Shown: piece after piece, positions 24,488 to 33,075 of the stretch
How positions within the stretch are numbered: the first letter of the stretch is position 1
Layout of the letters: the number at the start of each line of letters is the position of its first letter
Source: Treponemataceae bacterium
GTDB lineage: Bacteria > Spirochaetota > Spirochaetia > Treponematales > Treponemataceae
Assembly: GCA_024680915.1 (NCBI GenBank)
Contig: JAILBN010000118.1
Span: 1-54,427, forward strand
Direction: 5' to 3'
DNA: 54,427 bases
Made by a program: the position numbers and the translations under genes
Notes under the pieces: generated by a model
Database searches by the model: none
Told to the model about the DNA's origin: nothing
The model's input: only the letters and a program-made list of their open reading frames with translations

Positions 24488-26917
24488 ATGATAAAAGATT
24501 TTAAGATTGCAGATATTGAGGAGAATTCAATCTCACTTGAGTGGGATAAGGATGATAATGCTGATTCCTATAAGCTTTATTGGGCTGATGCGAATCTTCC
24601 CACTACAAAATTCCAATGCATAGCAGATACGACAGGTACTAAAGTAAAAGTCTCAAAATCCACACACGTTCCCCATTATTTCAAAATAGCCTCTGTTAAA
24701 AATGGAAAAGAAATCGATGTTAGTGAAGTAATTCATTCATCTCTTAAAAAGCATTTCTCTCCTCAGCTGGAGAAGCTTTCCCGTGGCCTTATCGCTGTAA
24801 AGACTCCTGATGGAATAATGCTTTCCTGGAGGCTTTTCCTGGAAGAGACAAAGGGTTGGTCAGATACTGGAATGACTGGTGTAAATTTTGCTGTTATCAA
24901 GAACGGAAGCAAAATCGCGGAGGTCAGTGACAGCACGAATTATCTTGATAAGTCGGGTACTGTTGAGGATTCATACTCCGTGGCCCCCCTTCCTGATGGA
25001 AAACCCTGCGAAGCCGTGAAGGCATGGAGCTCAGGCTCCAATTACATTGAGATACCTATGCAAATACCGGAGGGAGGTGTAACTCCTGCCGGCGAGCATT
25101 TTACTTATACAGTGAACGATATGAGTATAGGAGACATAGACGGAGACGGGGAGTACGAATATTTCGTGAAATGGGATCCCACCAACAGTCATGATGTTTC
25201 CCACAGGGGCTATACCGGTCATTGTTATATAGACTGCTACAAGCTTTCAGGAAGGCTTTTGTGGCGTCTTGATATGGGAAATAATATCCGTGCCGGAGCC
25301 CACTATACCCAGTTCATGGTTTTTGATTTCAACGGTGATGGTAAAGCCGAGATGAGTCTGAAGACTGCTCCCGGAACCTGCATGACTCTTTATAATGAGG
25401 ATGGTTCCGTAAAAAGCAAGTCCTTTGTGACTCTGCCGGAGCGTGATGTAAAAAAAGGCATCAGTCACGAGGATAATTACGTTTGTTCTGCGGCTGATTA
25501 TCGGACCCATATAACTGACCTTTTCAAGAATTGGCATAAGCATCCTGAGGTTGTCCGCGGTCAGTGGCCAGCTACCTTGGAGGAATGCTTCGGTATAGAA
25601 AAGCAGTATCAGTATCCTCTTTCTGACGGGGATGCGGAAAAGCTCACCGACTATTTCTTTGACGTATATGCTCCCTCCAGAAGCCCCAAAAATGAGCTTA
25701 AGAAATTCGAGGGCTTTATATACGAAGGTCCTGAGTACATGACCATGTTCTCTGGTGTAGGGGAGGAAATCGAGACCATAGACTTTCCCTTCCACCGTGT
25801 GGATGATGGACTTATGTGGGGCGACTATGCCTGGAACCGCATAGAGCCCTGTAACCGTGTTGACCGCTTTCTTTCTGGAGTGGCATACCTTGACGGGGAA
25901 AGACCTTACCTTATCGTCTGCCGCGGCTATTATACAAGAGCCTGTGTGGCGGCCTACAGCTTTTTTGACAACCACTTCAAAGAGAAGTTCATAACAGATT
26001 CCGGCTTTGTTCCCATGAAAAACCCCTTCAAGGGTACAGGGGAGCTTTTGGATGGTACCGATCCCTTGTACGGTTCCCTTGCCGGTCAGGGAAACCACAG
26101 TCTTGCCGCGGCAGACATAGACGGAGATGGCTGCCATGAAATACTGTACGGAGGTGCGGCCATAGACCAGGACGGCTCAATCTTATACAGCAGTGCGGCC
26201 CCTATGGAAGGTTCCGGCGGAAAGCCCGTTAAGTTCGGCCACGGTGATGCCATGCACACTGCGAAAATTGACCCGGACAGACCAGGTCTGCAGACCTTCA
26301 ACGTTTTTGAGGGAGGCTCTTCTGTTCCTTATGGCTACGCCTTACGGGATGCTGCCACTGGAGAAGTCCTCTTCGGAGAGAAGGCAGACTGCGACTTGGG
26401 CCGCTGTATGATCGGAGCCCTTGATCCCGCCCGTCGTGGTCTCCAGGTATGGGTTTACAAAACCCTCTCCTGTACAGGGGAGGAGACCGGCATCCCTCTT
26501 ATGGGGACTAACCAGTCAATACGCTGGGCTGCTGACATGACCACTCAGATTCTAGACGGCAACGACATCTTCGGTAACCATGCCGGGGTCATAAATGATT
26601 CCCGCCGGGGTCCCATGCTGATCCCTGAGGGAATGGCCACGAACAACGGAACTAAGGGGAACCCCTGCCTTGTAGCAGACCTTTTCGGGGACTGGAGGGA
26701 GGAGCTTATCCTGCGTAAGAAAGACAACTCAGCTATCCGTATCTACACCAATACTGAGATAACATCCCATAAGCTTTTCACCCTTATGCATGATATCCAG
26801 TACAGATGCGGTGTGGCCTGGCAGAATAACTGCTATAACCAGCCCTGCTACACGAAATTCTATTTTGCCCCGGATACGGATTGGAAGTATGTCTTGCCTG
26901 AACTGGCAGAATTATAG
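24488..26917 (+). CDS. Rhamnogalacturonan lyase, polysaccharide lyase family 11
   Basis: An 809-residue PL11 enzyme, which cleaves the rhamnose-galacturonate backbone of pectin (rhamnogalacturonan I) by beta-elimination. The N-terminal part (about 1-200) holds fibronectin-III-like segments (SISLEWDKDDNADSYKLYW). The PL11 beta-propeller follows, with calcium-type motifs DIDGDGEYEYFVKWDP, DFNGDGKAEMSLKTAPGT and DIDGDGCHEILYGG, and a YTGHCYIDCY loop. I start it at ATG 24488, which has GGGGGAAAGG just upstream; the in-frame ATG at 24440 lies inside a hairpin with no such site. No signal peptide is seen, so it probably works in the cytoplasm on imported oligosaccharides. It is 8 bp upstream of the deacetylase gene. 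Confidence 0.93.
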   Translation: MIKDFKIADIEENSISLEWDKDDNADSYKLYWADANLPTTKFQCIADTTGTKVKVSKSTHVPHYFKIASVKNGKEIDVSEVIHSSLKKHFSPQLEKLSRGLIAVKTPDGIMLSWRLFLEETKGWSDTGMTGVNFAVIKNGSKIAEVSDSTNYLDKSGTVEDSYSVAPLPDGKPCEAVKAWSSGSNYIEIPMQIPEGGVTPAGEHFTYTVNDMSIGDIDGDGEYEYFVKWDPTNSHDVSHRGYTGHCYIDCYKLSGRLLWRLDMGNNIRAGAHYTQFMVFDFNGDGKAEMSLKTAPGTCMTLYNEDGSVKSKSFVTLPERDVKKGISHEDNYVCSAADYRTHITDLFKNWHKHPEVVRGQWPATLEECFGIEKQYQYPLSDGDAEKLTDYFFDVYAPSRSPKNELKKFEGFIYEGPEYMTMFSGVGEEIETIDFPFHRVDDGLMWGDYAWNRIEPCNRVDRFLSGVAYLDGERPYLIVCRGYYTRACVAAYSFFDNHFKEKFITDSGFVPMKNPFKGTGELLDGTDPLYGSLAGQGNHSLAAADIDGDGCHEILYGGAAIDQDGSILYSSAAPMEGSGGKPVKFGHGDAMHTAKIDPDRPGLQTFNVFEGGSSVPYGYALRDAATGEVLFGEKADCDLGRCMIGALDPARRGLQVWVYKTLSCTGEETGIPLMGTNQSIRWAADMTTQILDGNDIFGNHAGVINDSRRGPMLIPEGMATNNGTKGNPCLVADLFGDWREELILRKKDNSAIRIYTNTEITSHKLFTLMHDIQYRCGVAWQNNCYNQPCYTKFYFAPDTDWKYVLPELAEL

Positions 26918-26925
26918 GAGGTAAT

Positions 26926-27735
26926 ATGTTTAAGAAACCAACGACAATATACTATTGTTTTCCGGGTGGAAAGCACAAAGCTCTTACCATGAGCTATGAT
27001 GACGGTCGTGAGGAGGATAGAAAGCTTGTTTCTATTTTCAACGAGAATGGAATAAAAGGAACCTTCAATGTCAATTCCGGCATCCGTCAGGATGAACACA
27101 GAATTCCCCTGGAGGAATATGCAGAACTCTATAAAGGTCATGAGATAGCAAGCCATACCCTTACCCATCCGACCATAGAGCGTTGTCCTATAGAGCATGT
27201 TGCCTACCAGCTCTTGGAGGACAGAAAGGAATTGGAAAAATATGCGGGCTATCCTGTGCGCGGCCTTGCCTATCCCAACGGCTCCTACAACGATGAGATA
27301 AAGAAGCTTCTTCCCATGACTGGAATCCGTTATGCCCGTACGGTAGGAAGCTCTGACAACTTTGGTATGCCAAAAGACCCCTATGAGTGGAAGGCGACCT
27401 GCCACCATAACCACAATCTGCTTGAATTGGGTGACCAGTTCCTGGGTCTTTTCAAAACTCAGTATCTTTACCTGATGTATGTCTGGGGTCACAGCTATGA
27501 GTTCACCGACAAGCAGAACTGGGACTTAATCGAGACCTTCTGCAAAAAAATGGGTGGTAAGGATGATATCTGGTATGCCACCAACATAGAGATAATAGAT
27601 AATATGGAGGTATGCAAGCGTCTTCAGTTCTCTGCGGATGGTTCTTTCGTCTACAACCCGTCGGCAGCTTCTGCTTGGCTTAATGTGGGAGGACAGATAA
27701 TCGAGGTTAAGGGCGGACAGGAGATTTATCTTTAG
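26926..27735 (+). CDS. Polysaccharide deacetylase-like protein, CE4 (NodB) family
   Basis: A 269-residue NodB-homology enzyme. The metal triad is visible: D26 in TMSYDDG (a variant of TFDDG), H77 and H81 in ASHTLTHP. A further motif, RGLAYPNGSYND, matches the family's arginine/proline region. It has no signal peptide. Genes of this family remove N- or O-acetyl groups from carbohydrates. Its place 8 bp after a PL11 lyase suggests removal of acetyl groups from rhamnogalacturonan oligosaccharides inside the cell, which is inference. The last 50 residues form a small extra domain (FVYNPSAASAWLNVGGQIIEV) not typical of the core. An AGGAGG site precedes the ATG. It is the last gene of the operon. 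Confidence 0.85.
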   Translation: MFKKPTTIYYCFPGGKHKALTMSYDDGREEDRKLVSIFNENGIKGTFNVNSGIRQDEHRIPLEEYAELYKGHEIASHTLTHPTIERCPIEHVAYQLLEDRKELEKYAGYPVRGLAYPNGSYNDEIKKLLPMTGIRYARTVGSSDNFGMPKDPYEWKATCHHNHNLLELGDQFLGLFKTQYLYLMYVWGHSYEFTDKQNWDLIETFCKKMGGKDDIWYATNIEIIDNMEVCKRLQFSADGSFVYNPSAASAWLNVGGQIIEVKGGQEIYL

Positions 27736-27796
27736 TCAGGTAAGAGCCTGGGCAAGCAGCCTGCGGCAACTTACGACCCAAAAAAGCCTGGGCTTC

Positions 27797-27834
27797 AATG
27801 GTGCCCCACTTAAAAGTGGAGGCACCATTTTTTT
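27797..27834 (+). terminator. Rho-independent terminator of the rhamnogalacturonan operon
   Basis: AATGGTGCC (27797-27805) pairs with GGCACCATT (27821-27829), enclosing CACTT/AAGTG, followed by a T run to 27834. The T run touches the stop codon of the convergent permease gene. Confidence 0.9.
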
Positions 27835-29734
27835 ATTTGACCTCAAGCTTTTTATCTGCCTTTTTCCTGTGAAAGAGCTTGTCGAAGAAGGCTTTCCTTT
27901 TTGCCTTATGCTCCAGCCGCTCCGCCAGGTCCCTGGCACCCACTCCATATACAAGGTAGAGCACGATTCCACTTATTATCATTATGAAGACGGTGGAGGC
28001 GCAGCGGCGTCCGGAAGCATTGACGTTATAGCCATAAAGGCCTTCCTCAAGGCACATGGACTGGATGACCATGGCGTAGGTGGTTCCGTAGGTGGAAGCG
28101 AAGGTTGCTGACATGTCGTATTCCGTGAAAAGCGCATTGAAGTTAAGTGCAATTACGGCAAGCACGCTGGGCATTATTATGGGCAGCTTGACCTTTAGGA
28201 AGGTGATTACCGGAGAAGCTCCCAGGTTCTTGGCCGCATCCTCCAGCTCCTCGTCAATGGCATAGAAGGCAGCCTTTATCATTCGTAAGCTGAAGGGCAG
28301 CTTGACCACTGTATAGGCCAGAATCATCAGTACTCTTACGTTGGGGCCGTAGTATAGGTTCTGTCCGAAAACATACCAGACCTCAGAGCTGTTGAAATAT
28401 ATCCTGTATGAATAGCATATGAGAATTGTGGGCAAAAGCCAGGGGAAGAGCAGGGAGTATTCCAGCACCATTCCCTTTTTCTTGTGCTTGAAAATATAGG
28501 AACAGGCTACGACGACTATCACTGCCGCAAGTACAGCCGCAATGGCCGACAGTATAAAGCTTATCTTTATACCACCTAAGGTAGCGTCATTGGAGAATAC
28601 TCCGGATATGGAGCCTTCACGTATTTTATATACGCCGCGCGAGGTAAGGTAGGAATAATCCTCTTTGCCGAAGAAGTTTACGAAGGTCCATCCGCTCAGG
28701 TCTATTGTCTTCATCCTTATGGCGCTGTAGGTCTGGAAGGAGAATATTATTATCATTACGACCGGCGTCATATATATGACGAAGAGAATATAGGCATAAA
28801 TGTGGGCAATGACATTCGCCACAGGATTGTTGATTTTCTGCTTCTGAAGCTTTGCCTTTGTTTTTGATACAGAAAGGTAGTGACCCTTTCTTTCATAGGC
28901 GGAAAGAACTGTAAGAAGTACTATGGTGAAGGTGGCAAGGATGATTGAAAGCAAGGCTGCACGTGCCTGGGGGAAGGATTCGTCTGCTGAGGAAGAGCCT
29001 GCAAGACGGACAATCTCCGGATTGATGGAGTCATAGCCCAAAAGAGTCGGGGCTGACATAGCACAAAGTCCGGTGATGAAGGTCATGATCGTCAGAGAGA
29101 AGAGGGTAGGCAGCAGAGTGGGCAGAACGATTTTCCACAGGACCTTGAAGGGGTTTGCGCCCATATTGCGGGCAGCTTCTACTGTGTTGTAGTCGATTCC
29201 CCGGATGGCGTTGCGTAAAAAGAGCATGTGGTTGCTGGTACAGGCGAAGGTCATGGTGAAGAGGACGGCGTTGAAGCCCGAGAACCAGTTGGGATCAATG
29301 TCAGGGAAAGCATTGGTCAGCAGGTTTGTGATTATTCCGTCATTATCGTAAAGGAACATATAACCTGTGACGAGGGCGACACCACTGTATATGAGGGTCG
29401 TCATGTAGCCCATCCTGAGTATTTTGGCACCCTTTATATCGAAGTATTCCGTAAGAAGGACTATGGAGATACCAACGACATTTACTGTTATTACAAGGCA
29501 GATGGCGAGCTTGAGGGAGTTCCATACGAAGCTTCCCATTTTTCCGGCCAGGAAGAACTTAATGACTGCGAAGGGGTCCGTGCTTCCGTCTGCATTCTTC
29601 ACGTTGAATATACTGGTAAGGGTGTTCAGACAGGGCATGAGCATGAAGCCGAAGAAGAGATAGGCGAAGAATAATCCACCAAGAATAATAAGCAGGGTCT
29701 GGGGCTCAATTTTTTTAGCGGAGAGAGATTTCAT
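27833..29734 (-). CDS. Double-length ABC permease, ferric/putrescine type
   Basis: A 633-residue inner-membrane permease made of two fused permease halves, as in FbpB/AfuB-type importers. The halves carry separate coupling loops: NTVEAARNMGANPFKVLWKI in the N-terminal half and EELEDAAKNLGASPVITFLK in the C-terminal half, with about 12 membrane helices in all. A long extracytoplasmic loop (about 345-385) sits in the middle. It directly abuts the ATPase gene (no gap), and together with the binding protein gene upstream forms a full importer. Families of this shape carry ferric iron, 2-aminoethylphosphonate or polyamines; the exact substrate cannot be read. The C terminus is lysine-rich. Confidence 0.88.
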   Translation of the reverse strand: MKSLSAKKIEPQTLLIILGGLFFAYLFFGFMLMPCLNTLTSIFNVKNADGSTDPFAVIKFFLAGKMGSFVWNSLKLAICLVITVNVVGISIVLLTEYFDIKGAKILRMGYMTTLIYSGVALVTGYMFLYDNDGIITNLLTNAFPDIDPNWFSGFNAVLFTMTFACTSNHMLFLRNAIRGIDYNTVEAARNMGANPFKVLWKIVLPTLLPTLFSLTIMTFITGLCAMSAPTLLGYDSINPEIVRLAGSSSADESFPQARAALLSIILATFTIVLLTVLSAYERKGHYLSVSKTKAKLQKQKINNPVANVIAHIYAYILFVIYMTPVVMIIIFSFQTYSAIRMKTIDLSGWTFVNFFGKEDYSYLTSRGVYKIREGSISGVFSNDATLGGIKISFILSAIAAVLAAVIVVVACSYIFKHKKKGMVLEYSLLFPWLLPTILICYSYRIYFNSSEVWYVFGQNLYYGPNVRVLMILAYTVVKLPFSLRMIKAAFYAIDEELEDAAKNLGASPVITFLKVKLPIIMPSVLAVIALNFNALFTEYDMSATFASTYGTTYAMVIQSMCLEEGLYGYNVNASGRRCASTVFIMIISGIVLYLVYGVGARDLAERLEHKAKRKAFFDKLFHRKKADKKLEVK

Positions 29735-30763
29735 TTAAGCCTCCTCTGTTTTTGGCGGGTAGCTCATGATATTTGACGGCAGGAAATTTATGGTAACCTT
29801 GTCGCCCACGCTGTAGGGGGTGCTTCCGTCGTTTTTCTCTATTACCTTCACGGACTGCTCGGCAAGAGTAATCGTGTATTTTATGTAAAGTCCGTAATAT
29901 TCCATGCTCTCCACACTTCCTTCGAAGCTTACGGAGTCTTTTTCTGGTGTATTGTTTACGTGGATTCTTTCCAATCTTATATAGTGGTGGAAAGAAGGAT
30001 CAAGTTTTGCGCCTGTTTTGTTCAGTGTGGAGACCATTCCGTCAGAGAAACGGTTTATATCTCCGATAAAGTTACATACGAATTCCGTGGCGCTGTGGTT
30101 ATATATCTCATTGGGTGTTCCTATCTGCTCTATGTTTCCCTTGTTGAATACGGCGATTCTGTCGGAAAGGGTAAGAGCCTCCTCCTGATCGTGGGTCACA
30201 TAGATAGATGTGATGCCGAAGTCTTTCTGCATTTTCTTCAGCTCGTTCCTGAGCTGGACCCTGAGCTTGGCGTCCAGGTTTGAAAGCGGCTCATCAAGAC
30301 AGATGATGCTGGGGTTAGTGACAAGGGCGCGGGCAATAGCGACACGCTGCTGCTGGCCTCCTGAAAGCTGCGATACGGCTTTTGCCAGTTGCTCGTCGGA
30401 AAGGTCTACCTTCCGTGCGATTTCGTGGACCTTTTCTTTTATCTCGTCTTTTTTCAATTTCTGTATTTTAAGTCCGAAAGCTATGTTGTCATAGACTGTC
30501 ATAGTGGGGAAAAGAGCATAGCTCTGGAAAACGATTCCTATATTCCTTTTCTCAATTGGAACATGGGTTATGTCATTATCTTTCATCATTACAGAACCAG
30601 AAACCGGTTCAATGAAGCCAGTTATTGTCCTCAGTGTCGTAGTTTTTCCACAGCCGGAAGGCCCTAGAAAAGTGAAGAATTCTCCTTCCTTTACATGGAC
30701 GTTTATATTTTTCAGCGCCGTAAAATCTCCGAATTTTACAACAATATCATTTAACTTGATCAT
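29735..30763 (-). CDS. ABC transporter ATPase, PotA/FbpC type
   Basis: A 342-residue ATPase powering the double-length permease beside it. Walker A is GPSGCGKTT (about 34-42), the Q loop VFQSYALFP, the signature LSGGQQQR, Walker [13 protein letters not shown] and the switch VTHDQEEAL. The C-terminal 100 residues form a TOBE-like regulatory domain ([16 protein letters not shown]). The start has AAAGGCGG 6-7 nt upstream. Two strong hairpins separate it from the binding-protein gene upstream, so it may be expressed at a lower level. Firm as a family. Confidence 0.93.
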   Translation of the reverse strand: MIKLNDIVVKFGDFTALKNINVHVKEGEFFTFLGPSGCGKTTTLRTITGFIEPVSGSVMMKDNDITHVPIEKRNIGIVFQSYALFPTMTVYDNIAFGLKIQKLKKDEIKEKVHEIARKVDLSDEQLAKAVSQLSGGQQQRVAIARALVTNPSIICLDEPLSNLDAKLRVQLRNELKKMQKDFGITSIYVTHDQEEALTLSDRIAVFNKGNIEQIGTPNEIYNHSATEFVCNFIGDINRFSDGMVSTLNKTGAKLDPSFHHYIRLERIHVNNTPEKDSVSFEGSVESMEYYGLYIKYTITLAEQSVKVIEKNDGSTPYSVGDKVTINFLPSNIMSYPPKTEEA

Positions 30764-30795
30764 TATTAACCGCCTTTCGAGTTCTGTTTGATAAT

Positions 30796-30880
30796 AAAAA
30801 AAGGGGCTGTATTGTAAGCTCCCTCCGCATCATCCTCTCTCCTTTTCATGCTCGGAGTGGTGTGTTTTGGGTACAGCCCC
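30796..30880 (-). terminator. Terminator-like structure between the binding-protein and ATPase genes
   Basis: On the minus strand, GGGGCTGTA (30880-30872) pairs with TACAGCCCC (30811-30803), followed at once by seven T residues (30802-30796). The 60-nt loop has its own hairpin, with 30857-30848 pairing with 30830-30823 around a 2-nt bulge. Lying inside an operon, it probably acts as a leaky terminator or attenuator. Confidence 0.7.
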
Positions 30881-30890
30881 TGAAAAACAT

Positions 30891-30935
30891 CATGCGCCGG
30901 TCTGTACACAACGATGTTACAGCCGGCAGTGCATG
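30891..30935 (-). other. Long hairpin directly after the binding-protein stop codon
   Basis: On the minus strand, CATGC and CTGTA/CCGGC blocks pair in the span 30935-30891: 30935-30931 with 30895-30891, and GCCGGCTGTA (30927-30918) with TACAGACCGGC (30906-30896) through one bulge. T5 follows at 30886-30882. It begins on the base after the stop codon, so it may also block 3' decay of the upstream mRNA. Confidence 0.65.
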
Positions 30936-32144
30936 TTATTTCTTCTGTGTAAGAATTGACCAGTCAAGATTGTCCCAGTCTGGCTCTGGAACTGCTTTGG
31001 AGGCGTCTGCCCAGTAGAAGCCCAGGTTTGTCATTATGTTCGTCCATTCAGCATTGTGTTCGGCGACATAAGAAGCGTAGTTCATGTTTGTTCCAGGAAC
31101 TGTATTGAGGGCGAAGTTCTTTATTGTATAGATGACAGGAATCTCATCGTAAACGAGGGCAGAAGCTTTCGTGTTACAAGGATATGAATCGAATTCCTCT
31201 GACCATGCTGCCTGAAGATCCGCACCGCCGAACCAGTCTACGAAGGCTTTTACGGCTTCAGTCTGCTCTGCTGTTCTTCCAGCCTTGTCAACGATACCGA
31301 TGTACTCTGCTATGTAGTATGTACCATCCTCAATATCAACCAGCTTCCAGTTGTCTGCTGTTATAGGAGTCTTTGAGCCTTCTGCCGCAGCGTCGATTTT
31401 TCCGTAAAGGGAGCTTGAATAGAAGGTTGATACCTGGACATCACCTCTGTTAAGAGGATCAAATCCGTATTTGTCACCGGTGTAGATACCCTGCTCGCAG
31501 TATTTCCAGAGTTTCTTCCAGCCTTCAATGGAGATACCACCGGCTGGGGAAGAAGGATCTGTGTAAGGATAGAGCATTGAGTTGTTGATGTTGGCGTTCG
31601 TTGTTCCACCGACTTTACCCTGGCGGTACCAGGTGTAGCCGCTGTCAGCGATGTCTGTCCAGTGCTTGAAGCTGAGTGTCTTTCCGTTTGTTCCAAGAGC
31701 GTCTGTCCTGTAGAGCATAAGAATATTCTGGATAACAAGACCATATGCCTTTCCGTCGAATTTGAAATCGCCAACATCACCGCCCCATGATGGAACGTAG
31801 TCTACCAGCTTGATATTCTCATACTGGCCGTTTATAAGCTGACCCCAGCGAGTTTCGTTCAGACCGAAAATAACGTCACCGTCTTTTTTCTCGTTTGCAG
31901 CCTGTACAGCGGCTGTGTCTCCACTTATAACAGAGTTATCGTCAATAGAGATGCTGAAGCCGGCAGCTTTTGCTTTTTCTATAAGCCACGTGGTTCTTTC
32001 TGTTGAATTTGAGTTGGAATAAATCCTGATAGTGTAACCGGAATAGTCTTTTGTTTCCGGGACTTTTGTTTCTTTCTTGCCACCTGCTGACACCATTGTG
32101 AATACACATGTGATAATGACAAGAATAGCTGTAATTTTTCTCAT
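30936..32144 (-). CDS. ABC importer substrate-binding protein, FbpA-like
   Basis: A 402-residue exported binding protein of the ferric/polyamine class, first gene of the three-gene importer. The signal peptide ends near TMVSA and the mature protein starts GGKKETK, the same AGGKKE junction as the unrelated oligosaccharide-binding protein at 22744. Family-like features are YTIRIYSNSNSTERTTWLIEKAK (read in two parts: TIRIYSNSN and RTTWLIEKA) and the DVIFGLNETRW loop. No clear tyrosine pair for iron can be assigned by eye, so the substrate stays open. The ATG has AGGAGG 5-6 nt upstream. Two hairpins follow the stop codon. Confidence 0.85.
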   Translation of the reverse strand: MRKITAILVIITCVFTMVSAGGKKETKVPETKDYSGYTIRIYSNSNSTERTTWLIEKAKAAGFSISIDDNSVISGDTAAVQAANEKKDGDVIFGLNETRWGQLINGQYENIKLVDYVPSWGGDVGDFKFDGKAYGLVIQNILMLYRTDALGTNGKTLSFKHWTDIADSGYTWYRQGKVGGTTNANINNSMLYPYTDPSSPAGGISIEGWKKLWKYCEQGIYTGDKYGFDPLNRGDVQVSTFYSSSLYGKIDAAAEGSKTPITADNWKLVDIEDGTYYIAEYIGIVDKAGRTAEQTEAVKAFVDWFGGADLQAAWSEEFDSYPCNTKASALVYDEIPVIYTIKNFALNTVPGTNMNYASYVAEHNAEWTNIMTNLGFYWADASKAVPEPDWDNLDWSILTQKK

Positions 32145-32294
32145 TCGTTCCTCCTACGAAATAGTAAAACGGTTTATGCCGTACAAAAGTTAATTATAAG
32201 GCTAGAATCGTAAATCGTGCAAATAAAAAAAATCAATATATCTATAAAATCAAATAATAGCATATCAGAAGGGGTGATTATAGTTTTGTTTTTA

Positions 32295-32333
32295 TGGACA
32301 GAAATATGTTATTTGCGTTATCATATGAAAATG
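32295..32333 (+). promoter_or_regulatory. Promoter and leaderless start of the HAD gene
   Basis: The -35 TGGACA (32295-32300, five of six consensus bases) and -10 TATCAT (32319-32324) are 18 bp apart. The ATG at 32331 follows after 6 nt, where transcription should begin; another ATG at 32325 would be upstream of the predicted start site. No Shine-Dalgarno site is present. Confidence 0.5.
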
Positions 32334-33005
32334 GACGTAAAGGAAATAAAGGCCATAGCATTTGACATCGACGGAACGCTGTACTCCAACGCACGGCTTT
32401 ATCTGCGCATTGCCCCTTTTTTCCTCCGTCATCTCTTTTTTTTCATCAGATATAATAAAGTCCGTAAAATCCTCCATAGAACAGGACCTTTGCCCGATTT
32501 TTTCGAGTACCAGGCCCGACTCTTTGCAGACGGAACCTTGATGACTTCTGTTCAAGCAAGAAATAAAATAGACGAAGTCGTATATCATGGTCTGACACCC
32601 TATTTCAAAGATCTTAGATCCTATCCTTATGTTTATGATTCTTTCCTGGCGTTTAAGAAAGCAGGCCTTAAGCTGGCTATTTTGTCTGACTTTCCTCCAC
32701 GCCAGAAAGGCGATATATGGGGGACACTGCCCCTTTGTGATGTGGTCATGGGGTCCGAGGAATGCGGGGCCTTGAAGCCTTCTGTCTATACCTTCGGTGT
32801 TCTTGCCCAAAAGCTGGGCCTTCCTGCCGAATCTATACTCTATGTAGGCAATAGTATCCGTTCAGATATTCTGGGGGCTCATAAAGCAGGGATGAAAACA
32901 GCCTATATTCTCCCCTTGTGGAGAAAAATCTTGAGAATCCCCCTTAAAGAAGCAGATATTTGTTTCTCAAACTATCGCCAATTACAGAAAATTGTGTTAA
33001 AGTAA
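32331..33005 (+). CDS. HAD-superfamily hydrolase
   Basis: A 224-residue phosphatase-like HAD protein. Motif I is AFDIDGTLYSN, with the nucleophile aspartate followed by the acid/base aspartate two residues on. Motif II lies in LAILSDFPP, the motif III lysine in GALKPSVYTF, and the motif IV region is ILYVGNSIRSDILGAHKAGM, where the usual acidic pair appears as N and D. The helical cap lies between motifs I and II. The start at 32331 is chosen from the promoter position; an upstream in-frame start at 32217 would add 38 low-complexity residues. Substrate not predictable. It may be cotranscribed with the coiled-coil gene 70 bp downstream. Confidence 0.85.
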   Translation: MDVKEIKAIAFDIDGTLYSNARLYLRIAPFFLRHLFFFIRYNKVRKILHRTGPLPDFFEYQARLFADGTLMTSVQARNKIDEVVYHGLTPYFKDLRSYPYVYDSFLAFKKAGLKLAILSDFPPRQKGDIWGTLPLCDVVMGSEECGALKPSVYTFGVLAQKLGLPAESILYVGNSIRSDILGAHKAGMKTAYILPLWRKILRIPLKEADICFSNYRQLQKIVLK

Positions 33006-33075
33006 AAGGGGGTTTTTTTCATTTTTTTTGAGAGACCCTGAAAAGTTATCGAAAAAACATTCTTGGGTGGGACAA

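Noticed and set aside
25247-26137. A 296-codon minus-strand frame opposite the PL11 lyase
   Set aside because: Antisense to the conserved lyase propeller; a mirrored frame without signals of its own.
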